A stretch of 5,000 nt of DNA from an uncultured Acidimicrobiaceae bacterium (GTDB lineage: Bacteria; Actinomycetota; Acidimicrobiia; Acidimicrobiales; UBA8592): contig CAJWET010000124.1 of assembly GCA_913031515.1 (NCBI GenBank), forward strand, positions 1 to 5,000, given 5' to 3'. Numbering within the stretch: position 1 is the stretch's first letter; each line of letters opens with the position of its first letter. This document shows, in pieces, positions 1 through 5,000 of this stretch. The translations under genes were made by a program, and so were the position numbers. Under the pieces are notes generated by a model. It was given only the letters and a program-made list of their open reading frames with translations. It had not been told where the DNA came from and made no database searches.

Positions 1-1058
1 CTTTCTTGCTCATCAACAGCAGTGGATTCTTCTTGAGGGGCGCTTGATACGGAGGTGTTTGAAGAGTCATTGCCGAAAAGGTCGTCGTCTAAGTTTGCGG
101 CAAAAATGATTCCCAAAATGAAAGTAAAGACCATCCCAATAGTCAATACTGCCGTAACGATTTGATTTAAATCTCTTTGCCTTTTTTTAGGGTTTGGATC
201 CATGTTGTTATTTCTAGCATTTTCTTGAGGCTTTTCGGGGTTCATCGCTGAACGAAAGGTGACAGGGCTTATGAATCTTCTTTTTGGATCTCTCTCAATT
301 GCTTTCATTATTGGCTCTTGAAAACCCGTTGGTATCTCCCGAGGAGCTTTTTTGAAAGCACTTGTAATTTCACTTAGGGAGCTTTGATTGAGTTCTAAAG
401 GGCCAACTCCTGTTAGAAGTTCCAAGATCACGATACCTAGAGAATAAATATCGCTTTGTTGGTTCGGGGCTTCTCCAGTGGATTGTTCTGGTGCAAGGTA
501 CGAACTAGGTTCTTCACGATAGTTAACACTTGTTTCTCGTAAAATTTTTTCAGAGGTAGCCAGACCAAAACCTGCAACCTTTACCTGTTGTCCTGAACAG
601 AGAAAAATGTTTTCTGGGTTCAAGTCTCCATGGACAATCCCTTGTTGATGGGCATGCTGCAAAGCATCCACAACTTGGGTTAGTACATTTAACGTCTTCC
701 CTGGAGACATTGTGCCTATTTCGTCGATGTATGCCCTCAACGGCATACCTTCAATTAACTCCATTACTATTGCTTCTATTTCTTCATCGCCGGTTGTGTC
801 ATAAATCGGGACGATTGACGGATGGTTTAATTGTGCTGTTGTTCTAGCTCTAGATCGAAATTCTTTTATAAAAGCTGATTCATAGATAAGTTGAGGGTGG
901 GTCAGCTTAATCGCAACTTTCCTAGTTAAAACAAGGTCGTCGGCTTCCCAGACTTGTGTGGCTTTCCCTAAGAACAATGGGGTCTTTAGAACATAGCGCC
1001 CTGATAGTTTTCTTCCCGTCAATATAGGGGTCTCTGGAGGGAGCGGATTGTCAGGCAT
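1..1058 (-). CDS. Membrane-anchored Ser/Thr protein kinase-like protein, probable pseudokinase (3' end outside window)
   Basis: The gene starts at ATG 1058 and stays open for 352 codons to the left edge, so the C-terminus is missing. Residues about 20-272 form a PknB-type kinase fold: VAIK with Lys51, LNHPSIVPIYD (77-87), catalytic loop HGDLNPEN (143-150), GFG (163-165), APE (189-191) and SDIYSLG (202-208). A basic stretch (KKRQR, 291-295) precedes one hydrophobic segment (about 300-323), then an acidic, Ser-rich tail, so the kinase fold should be cytoplasmic and the tail outside. Key residues deviate: DFG Asp is Gly163, HRD Arg is Gly144, the catalytic-loop Lys is Asn147, the helix-C Glu position is Arg70, and the first glycine of the P-loop is Phe29. 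Lys51, Asp145 and Asn150 remain. I infer a nucleotide-binding or scaffolding pseudokinase rather than an active kinase. It probably follows degV in one transcript. A weak GAGAG lies just upstream of the start. The family call is firm; loss of activity is inference. Confidence 0.9.
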   Translation of the reverse strand, partial: MPDNPLPPETPILTGRKLSGRYVLKTPLFLGKATQVWEADDLVLTRKVAIKLTHPQLIYESAFIKEFRSRARTTAQLNHPSIVPIYDTTGDEEIEAIVMELIEGMPLRAYIDEIGTMSPGKTLNVLTQVVDALQHAHQQGIVHGDLNPENIFLCSGQQVKVAGFGLATSEKILRETSVNYREEPSSYLAPEQSTGEAPNQQSDIYSLGIVILELLTGVGPLELNQSSLSEITSAFKKAPREIPTGFQEPIMKAIERDPKRRFISPVTFRSAMNPEKPQENARNNNMDPNPKKRQRDLNQIVTAVLTIGMVFTFILGIIFAANLDDDLFGNDSSNTSVSSAPQEESTAVDEQE

Positions 1059-1065
1059 AGATCTC

Positions 1066-1088
1066 TCGAAGGTTAATTGGTCCTTCGA
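1066..1088 (-). promoter_or_regulatory. Intergenic hairpin between the degV-family gene and the kinase-like gene
   Basis: A perfect 7-bp inverted repeat (TCGAAGG at 1066-1072 and CCTTCGA at 1082-1088) encloses a 9-nt loop in the 41-nt gap between the two minus-strand genes. ATAGA and TCTAT just outside could extend the pairing across an asymmetric bulge. No T-run follows on the minus strand, so it does not look like an intrinsic terminator. The arm nearest the kinase-like gene abuts and slightly overlaps the weak GAGAG that would serve as its ribosome binding site. It could therefore limit translation of that gene or protect an mRNA end; the role is inference. Confidence 0.4.
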
Positions 1089-1099
1089 TCTATCTTAAG

Positions 1100-1936
1100 T
1101 TATTTCACAAGGAAGGTCAGGCCAAGGACCCGAGGACCACCGTGAGTCCCAATAACTGCGCCAAGTTGAGTAATGCTTATCTGATCAATTGGAATGATAT
1201 CGGAGAGAGACTCAACGAATTCTTGAACATCCGGAGCATCTCCATGAATAACTGTTAGAGCTTCTATGTCTCCAGCTTTGGAAAGTTCTTCTCGCAGCCA
1301 TTGTCGGGCTTTCTTCCGAGTACGCTGCCGGCCAGCTTCGACAACTTCTCCTGAACTGAGGTCAAGGCATGGTTTGATCTGTACCATCGTTCCCAACATG
1401 GCCGCAGCTCCCCCAATCCGACCACCTTTTTTCAAATTATCCAAAGTGTCGAGCGTAGCGATGATTCGAGTTCGCGAGCGAAGATTCTCTACAAGATTCA
1501 CGATCTCGCCTGTAGCTGCTCCATTATTCGCAGCTTCTGCCGCTTTGCGAATTATTGTTCCTAACCCCCCAGTGATTGACATAGAATCAACACAGGTTAC
1601 CTCTATTAGATCCTTCACTCCTTCGGCGGCTAGTTGAGCAGCTTGACCGGTGGCGGACAGAGCGATTGAAAGGTTAATACAAACCACTTCAGACGCACCT
1701 TCTTCATGACATTTTCGGAATGCACTTTCAAAAGCTCCTGGTGATGGAGCAGCCGTTGCAGGCAGGAGGTCGCTAGCTTCCATGCGTTGATAAAACTCAG
1801 TCACAGAGATATCTGCGAGATCAGTGAATTCTTGTTCACCGAAACGGATCGACAGTGGAACTATTTTTATGTTTAGCTGCGCAGCTTCCTCTAAAGAAAT
1901 ATCACTAGCGCTATCAGTAACGATTTGAACTGGCAT
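1100..1936 (-). CDS. DegV-family fatty-acid-binding protein (FakB-like)
   Basis: This is a full-length DegV-domain protein (278 residues, usual for the family). DegV/FakB proteins bind a single fatty acid and, where characterised in Firmicutes, present it to the kinase FakA, giving acyl-phosphate for phospholipid synthesis. Family signatures are the N-terminal IVTDSASD (5-12), the PATAAPSP segment (59-66), SIALSAT (90-96), LDTLDNLKKGGRIGG (162-176), and the C-terminal GAVIGTHGGPRVLG (259-272). Thr61, Ser94, Arg173 and His265 fall where FakB proteins contact the fatty-acid carboxylate and neighbouring loops (from memory of the family). The usual GPG near the C-terminus is GPR here. It is soluble, without signal peptide or membrane segment. 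The ATG start at 1936 has a GGGGAG 3 nt upstream. It is the first gene of the minus-strand unit and precedes the kinase-like gene. No FakA partner is in the window, and which lipid it binds cannot be read from the sequence. Confidence 0.92.
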   Translation of the reverse strand: MPVQIVTDSASDISLEEAAQLNIKIVPLSIRFGEQEFTDLADISVTEFYQRMEASDLLPATAAPSPGAFESAFRKCHEEGASEVVCINLSIALSATGQAAQLAAEGVKDLIEVTCVDSMSITGGLGTIIRKAAEAANNGAATGEIVNLVENLRSRTRIIATLDTLDNLKKGGRIGGAAAMLGTMVQIKPCLDLSSGEVVEAGRQRTRKKARQWLREELSKAGDIEALTVIHGDAPDVQEFVESLSDIIPIDQISITQLGAVIGTHGGPRVLGLTFLVK

Positions 1937-1939
1937 AAT

Positions 1940-1945
1940 CTCCCC
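1940..1945 (-). promoter_or_regulatory. Ribosome binding site of the degV-family gene
   Basis: On the minus strand GGGGAG lies 3 nt before ATG 1936. Spacing is short, but this is the clearest Shine-Dalgarno-like sequence in the window, and it supports the chosen start. Confidence 0.5.
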
Positions 1946-2015
1946 AAAGATTCACAAGCATGAGCAAAGCAAGAGGGTAGTAGCTAACGCTCCAACTTCC
2001 CATAATTTCAGTTTT

Positions 2016-2029
2016 TTTTCTATAGAAAA
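2016..2029. repeat. 14-bp perfect palindrome, possible operator
   Basis: TTTTCTATAGAAAA reads identically on both strands and sits in the middle of the divergent intergenic region, 80 nt from the degV start. Its centre contains TATAGA on both strands, a passable -10 hexamer, but I find no convincing -35 at the right distance on the minus strand. It could be a repressor half-site pair or simply AT-rich chance. Confidence 0.3.
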
Positions 2030-2080
2030 GGCTCTGATCAGCTAATTTAGATTGAAAGGTGAGCGAAACTGGAGACTTTA

Positions 2081-2139
2081 TTGATATCTCCAACCACGAT
2101 GAAATATTGAGACTGGAATTAGCTGGAGGCATTTTTAAT
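2081..2139 (+). promoter_or_regulatory. Candidate promoter region for the deacetylase-pcnA unit
   Basis: Two overlapping weak sigma70-like candidates are present. TTGATA (2081-2086) is followed after 18 nt by TATTGA (2105-2110). TTTAAT (2134-2139) is a better -10 hexamer, but its nearest -35-like sequence, TTGAGA (2108-2113), is 20 nt away. The second would give a leader of roughly 35 nt before GTG 2181. Neither is strong; position relative to the gene is the main support. Confidence 0.2.
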
Positions 2140-2149
2140 AGCTGGTCGC

Positions 2150-2168
2150 TAGAGAAGCGATAGAGAAG
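2150..2168 (+). promoter_or_regulatory. Duplicated TAGAGAAG upstream of the deacetylase start
   Basis: The octamer TAGAGAAG occurs at 2150-2157 and again at 2161-2168. The second copy contains GAGAAG ending 12 nt before GTG 2181, a slightly long but usable Shine-Dalgarno spacing. The 11-nt period is close to one helical turn, so a protein-binding direct repeat is an alternative reading. Confidence 0.3.
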
Positions 2169-2180
2169 TACTGTTTTGAT

Positions 2181-3188
2181 GTGTCGATTCTTTTCCTAAC
2201 CAATGATTTATGTTTTGACCATTACCCGGGGAAGCAACATCCAGAACGTCCTGAACGCCTTATGGCTGTTCAGCAAGGAGCTCTTCTCAGTGACCTAGGT
2301 AGTTCACTTGTCCAGACGCAAGCTGAATCTGTTGATAGAAATGAAATTCTGCAAGTCCATGACGGCCGGTTCATAGCGGAACTAGAGAAAGTTGATGCTG
2401 CTGGAGGTGGACGCATTGATTTAGACACCAAAATGAGCGAACATTCATGGAGAGCAGCTCAAATTTCCGCTGGTGCCGGAGTACAGGCTATCCGTGAACT
2501 TGCAGGAGGTTCTTATGAAGCAGCTTTTTGTGCTGTTCGCCCTCCCGGACATCATGCCACCACAGATCAATCAATGGGCTTCTGTTTCTTAAACAACGTA
2601 GCTATTGCCGCCCAACATCTCATTGATGCTGGGGAGAAGGTTCTGATCGTTGACTATGACGCCCACCATGGGAATGGAACCCAAGACATTTTTTATGCAG
2701 AGCCGGATGTCTTTTTTGTGTCCTTTCACCAATGGCCTCTATACCCAGGGACAGGAAGAACTGAAGAAACTGGATCAGGGCAGGGACAGGGGACCACGAT
2801 GAATCTTCCATTTCCTACACGAACGACAGGAGATCATTATCGGATGGCGTGGGAACAAATCGTCCAGCCGAAAGTAGCGAAATTCAACCCGACATGGCTG
2901 ATTATCTCTGCAGGTTTCGATTCACACCGCAACGACCCAGTTGCAAGTCTGGGGTTAACTTCGGGGGATTATTCAGATCTCACAGCGGAGATAATCAAAG
3001 CAGTCCCATCTGGGAGGCGCCTAGTATTCCTCGAAGGAGGATATGACCTTGAAGCGCTAAGATTGTCAACGGCAGCGGTATTACGGACACTTGCAGGGGA
3101 TCCTACACATCCTGAAAAATCAACTCAGAACGGACCAGGAAGAGAAGCAGTTGAATCAATCGCTCAATTTCACACAATGAACCCATGA
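2181..3188 (+). CDS. Class II histone deacetylase-family hydrolase (AcuC / acetylpolyamine amidohydrolase-like)
   Basis: This zinc hydrolase of the arginase/deacetylase fold removes acetyl or similar acyl groups from lysine side chains or polyamines. At 335 residues it is a complete single-domain member. Motifs in order are HPERPERL (20-27), RPPGHHA with the catalytic His pair 124-125, GFCFLNNVAIAA (133-144), VDYDAHHGNG carrying zinc ligands Asp160 and His162, SAGFDSH with third ligand Asp247, and EGGYD with transition-state Tyr288. All catalytic residues are present, so it should be active; no signal peptide, hence cytoplasmic. GTG 2181 is the only reasonable start, since the frame has a stop at 2139 and no ATG or GTG between. 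The stop codon overlaps the pcnA start (ATGA), implying one operon and translational coupling. The sequence does not decide between protein-lysine, acetylpolyamine and other substrates; the pcnA neighbour does not by itself imply an RNA substrate. Confidence 0.93.
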   Translation: MSILFLTNDLCFDHYPGKQHPERPERLMAVQQGALLSDLGSSLVQTQAESVDRNEILQVHDGRFIAELEKVDAAGGGRIDLDTKMSEHSWRAAQISAGAGVQAIRELAGGSYEAAFCAVRPPGHHATTDQSMGFCFLNNVAIAAQHLIDAGEKVLIVDYDAHHGNGTQDIFYAEPDVFFVSFHQWPLYPGTGRTEETGSGQGQGTTMNLPFPTRTTGDHYRMAWEQIVQPKVAKFNPTWLIISAGFDSHRNDPVASLGLTSGDYSDLTAEIIKAVPSGRRLVFLEGGYDLEALRLSTAAVLRTLAGDPTHPEKSTQNGPGREAVESIAQFHTMNP

Positions 3189-4408
3189 CTACAACTAACC
3201 TTCCTCCTCTCCTCCGAGAGACCGAACAAATAACAAACAAATTTCTCGATGCGAATAAATCTCTTTATCTAGTCGGTGGAGTTGTTCGCGATCTCCTTCT
3301 TGGTAGAGATATCACAGCAAATGTAGATCTTGATCTCACCACCGATGCTTTGCCCGATGAAATTAAACAGATCGTTTCGCCGATAGCAGAGAATCTATGG
3401 TTGTCGGGAGAAAAATTTGGCACGATAGGGATTCATCACAATGGCCGTGCATATGAAATCACGACGCATCGGGCTGAAAGTTATGATCTAGATTCGCGGA
3501 AACCCCAAGTTACTTATTCGACAGATATTAACCAAGATTTGTCTCGGCGGGATTTCACTATTAATGCGATGGCGATTTCACTCCCAGAAGGAACCCTGAT
3601 CGATCCCTTTAATGGACAGGAAGATCTTCAACAAGGACTGCTCCGTACCCCTTTGACACCGCAGGAGTCGTTCTCTGACGACCCATTAAGAATGTTGAGA
3701 GCAGCTCGGTTCATCGCTGCCTACAATCTCGTACCAGATTCAGAATTGATAACCGCAGTAGGTGTTCTTGGAGACCGCTTTAGTATCGTGTCCGCTGAAC
3801 GGACCCTTGGCGAGTTTGACAAACTTTTACAAGCTCCGCAGCCAGAACAGGGACTACACCTATTACACGACTCAGGGCTCCTTCGTTTGTTTCTTCCTGA
3901 GGTTCCACCCGAACGATTCCAACACATATCGAAACTTCCTGCAGACCCGAATTTACGTGCCGCCGCGCTCTTAGCTACGACCCCATCAAAAGTGTGCAAA
4001 AACCGTTTACGAGAATTGCGGTATTCGAAAGAACGCATAACAGTTATATGCCGTGTGATCGAAGGAGCGAAAAGCATTCTCGATGACCCAAGTGGCGAGT
4101 CAGATTACCGTCGGTGGTATCACCAGATAGGGGAATATCGTGAACGAAGCTATCAGATCGCCAAGACACTCAGTGATGAAGCTCTGCAAATATGGGAGGA
4201 AATGGAGTCCACGCGAACTCGGCTAGCTGAAGAATTGGATGATTTTAGCCTTCCTATTAGCGGGGACGAAGTTATGGAACTTCTCCAAATTGAAGAGGGG
4301 CGAAGCGTCGGAGAAGCAATGGAATATCTTCAGGAACAGCGTTTTGAAAGGGGTCCGTTTACAGATTCGGATGCCCGGGAAATGCTGCGAGACTGGTGGG
4401 ACCTTTAA
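3185..4408 (+). CDS. pcnA: CCA tRNA nucleotidyltransferase with degenerate HD domain
   Basis: This enzyme adds or repairs the 3' CCA end of tRNAs using CTP and ATP without a template. Class II nucleotidyltransferase motifs are intact: LVGGVVRDLLLGR (29-41), metal-binding Asp48 and Asp50 in VDLDL (47-51), RRDFTINAMA (121-130), IDPFNGQEDL (139-148), DDPLRMLRAARF (165-176) and SAERTLGEFDKLL (203-215). The tail, GDEVMELLQIEEGRSVGEAMEYL (360-382) and RGPF, matches actinobacterial PcnA. Between them, where relatives have an HD phosphohydrolase domain (His-rich segment, then AALLHDxGKP), this protein reads LRAAALLATTPSKV (257-270), directly followed by the RLRELRY helix. The HD pair and other metal-binding histidines are gone, and length is 407 rather than about 470-490. 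The frame is open, so this is not a frameshift. The likely result is a CCA-adding enzyme without phosphatase/phosphodiesterase activity. No Shine-Dalgarno is visible before ATG 3185; the 4-nt overlap with the deacetylase gene suggests translation by coupling. Confidence 0.93.
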   Translation: MTTTNLPPLLRETEQITNKFLDANKSLYLVGGVVRDLLLGRDITANVDLDLTTDALPDEIKQIVSPIAENLWLSGEKFGTIGIHHNGRAYEITTHRAESYDLDSRKPQVTYSTDINQDLSRRDFTINAMAISLPEGTLIDPFNGQEDLQQGLLRTPLTPQESFSDDPLRMLRAARFIAAYNLVPDSELITAVGVLGDRFSIVSAERTLGEFDKLLQAPQPEQGLHLLHDSGLLRLFLPEVPPERFQHISKLPADPNLRAAALLATTPSKVCKNRLRELRYSKERITVICRVIEGAKSILDDPSGESDYRRWYHQIGEYRERSYQIAKTLSDEALQIWEEMESTRTRLAEELDDFSLPISGDEVMELLQIEEGRSVGEAMEYLQEQRFERGPFTDSDAREMLRDWWDL

Positions 4409-4435
4409 AAATAATAAAATTAAAAGATATTTGAG

Positions 4436-4453
4436 GATACCTTTGGTGTTTTT
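4436..4453 (+). terminator. Weak candidate terminator after pcnA
   Basis: GATACC (4436-4441) can pair with GGTGTT (4445-4450) across a 3-nt loop, giving four Watson-Crick and two G-U pairs, followed by TTT within a run of five T. The stem is short and weak, so it may be only a partial terminator or chance; the surrounding 4409-4501 gap is otherwise AT-rich and featureless. Confidence 0.2.
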
Positions 4454-4501
4454 ACAGTTTCTAGTATGAACAGATTTTCATTTGCCAACTAGTGTTAAGC
4501 C

Positions 4502-4882
4502 ATGGGGTTTATTCCTTCAGAACTTGTAGAAGCAAATCCGTCCGGAGACGTTAGCTATCTCCTTGAACGAAATCGGGTTTTAAGGAAATACGAACGTGGG
4601 GAGCTCACTCGGAACGATATTTGCGATGCTCACCCAGAACTTATTCGCGCCTCACACCATTACTCGGAACGTATTTCCGGCTTATGCCCTGTTTGTGACA
4701 AGGAGGCTGTCCGGTTAGTGTCATACGTTTTTGGGCCTCGGCTACCTTCTCACGGGAGATGTGTCAACTCTGCCGGCGATATTGATCGTATCCGGAAACG
4801 AAAAGGCACATTTACCTGCTACACGGTAGAAGTATGTTCACAGTGCTATTGGAATCATTTGCAACGTTCGTACACGCTCTAA
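4502..4882 (+). CDS. DUF5318-family zinc-ribbon-like protein
   Basis: This small protein (126 residues) matches DUF5318, a family of unknown function conserved in Actinobacteria (M. tuberculosis Rv0049 is a member, from memory). The recognised pattern is an N-terminal helical part (LLERNRVLRKYERGELTRNDICDAHPELIRA, about 20-50), then LCPVC (61-65) and VSYVFGPRLPSHGR (73-86), ending in EVCSQCYWNHLQRSYTL (110-126). Cys62, Cys65, Cys112 and Cys115 form two CxxC pairs that probably bind one zinc. No membrane segment or signal peptide is seen. ATG 4502 lacks a clear ribosome binding site; no other in-frame ATG fits, and the conserved part begins soon after. A TAGTAT about 35 nt upstream could be a -10 element, but no -35 accompanies it. 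In other actinobacteria the family often sits just upstream of a penicillin-binding protein gene, and such a gene is not seen in the 118 nt that follow here. Function is unknown. Confidence 0.9.
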   Translation: MGFIPSELVEANPSGDVSYLLERNRVLRKYERGELTRNDICDAHPELIRASHHYSERISGLCPVCDKEAVRLVSYVFGPRLPSHGRCVNSAGDIDRIRKRKGTFTCYTVEVCSQCYWNHLQRSYTL

Positions 4883-4999
4883 TTTTTTCTCTGCATAATT
4901 TGATAATGATTTAATTATTTTCTCACGCTTTATTGCAATTTCATCTAACGCTTTTCCCCAGACTCCTTGAGAAATATTATTTATATGTTTTTTTTTCTT
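4838..4999 (-). CDS. Possible 3' end of a convergent minus-strand gene (partial, doubtful)
   Basis: On the minus strand a frame is open from the right edge for 53 codons to a TGA at 4838-4840, overlapping the last 43 nt of the DUF5318 gene. The translation is Lys/Glu-rich and helix-like, for example ALDEIAIKREKIIKSLSNYA, and could be the end of a charged helical protein. The region is very AT-rich, where a stop-free run this long is uncommon but not exceptional when six frames are considered. I recognise no family and no start lies in the window. If it is not coding, 4883-5000 is simply AT-rich spacer with no clear terminator. Confidence 0.22.
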   Translation of the reverse strand, partial: KKKKHINNISQGVWGKALDEIAIKREKIIKSLSNYAEKKLERVRTLQMIPIAL

Positions 5000-5000
5000 T

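Larger units (their letters stand above)
1937..2180. other. Divergent intergenic region between the degV-family and deacetylase genes
   Basis: These 244 nt separate two genes transcribed away from each other, so both promoters should lie here. A minus-strand frame of 72 codons crosses it, but it resembles no known protein, has no ribosome binding site, and runs into the start of the degV-family gene; I treat it as non-coding. Visible structure is a run of eight T (2012-2019), a 14-bp palindrome (2016-2029), an 8-bp palindrome (CTGATCAG, 2034-2041) and a duplicated purine-rich octamer next to the deacetylase start. Confidence 0.6.

Noticed and set aside
1266..1637. 123-codon plus-strand frame opposite the degV-family gene.
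   Set aside because: The opposite strand encodes clear DegV motifs throughout; the translation is an Arg/Ser/Pro-rich shadow.
1914..2132. 72-codon minus-strand reading frame in the divergent intergenic region, including an internal ATG that gives a 29-codon hydrophobic peptide ending inside the degV-family gene.
   Set aside because: No ribosome binding site, no recognisable family, low-complexity composition, and it overlaps the well-supported degV start; a leader peptide cannot be excluded but nothing supports it.
3721..4077. 118-codon minus-strand frame inside pcnA.
   Set aside because: It lies wholly opposite conserved pcnA sequence and its Ser/Arg/Cys-rich translation resembles an antisense shadow, not a protein.
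4239..4469. 76-codon plus-strand frame overlapping the end of pcnA.
   Set aside because: Most of it is an alternate frame of the conserved PcnA tail, and the remainder is AT-rich spacer without family resemblance.
4945..4965. AAGGAG on the minus strand, resembling a strong Shine-Dalgarno sequence.
   Set aside because: The ATG that follows opens only a four-codon frame, so no gene starts there.
4983..5000. Long T-run at the right edge as the tail of an intrinsic terminator for the plus-strand unit.
   Set aside because: The preceding bases form only a weak all-AT pairing, with no GC-rich stem.

Overview
The window reads as ordinary bacterial chromosome of moderate GC content, with AT-rich intergenic stretches. 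It most resembles an actinobacterium, possibly a low-GC Acidimicrobiia-like lineage. The evidence is a DUF5318 protein (a family known from Actinobacteria), a CCA-adding enzyme whose C-terminal tail matches the actinobacterial PcnA type, and a membrane-anchored PknB-like kinase-fold protein. The class assignment is inference. No mobile element, CRISPR array, rRNA or tRNA is visible.

The layout is two divergent transcription units. The minus-strand unit runs leftward from about 1936: a DegV-family fatty-acid-binding protein (1100-1936), then, after a 41-nt gap holding a hairpin, a Ser/Thr kinase-like membrane protein (1058 to beyond the left edge). The plus-strand unit runs rightward from 2181: a class II histone-deacetylase-family hydrolase (2181-3188), overlapped by 4 nt (ATGA) by the CCA tRNA nucleotidyltransferase gene pcnA (3185-4408), and after a 93-nt AT-rich gap a DUF5318 zinc-ribbon protein (4502-4882). 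The 244-nt divergent intergenic region (1937-2180) should hold both promoters and contains a perfect 14-bp palindrome. The last 118 nt are very AT-rich; a minus-strand frame that stays open there and runs into the end of DUF5318 might be the 3' end of a convergent gene, but this is weak.

Two proteins look eroded at catalytic positions while remaining intact reading frames. The kinase-like protein lacks the DFG aspartate, the HRD arginine, the catalytic-loop lysine and apparently the helix-C glutamate, so it is probably a pseudokinase with a single transmembrane segment. The CCA-adding enzyme keeps all nucleotidyltransferase motifs but has lost the HD phosphohydrolase motif and is shorter than typical actinobacterial PcnA. 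No wholly new system is evident. The pseudokinase, the HD-less PcnA and its translational coupling to a deacetylase are the points worth a second look.
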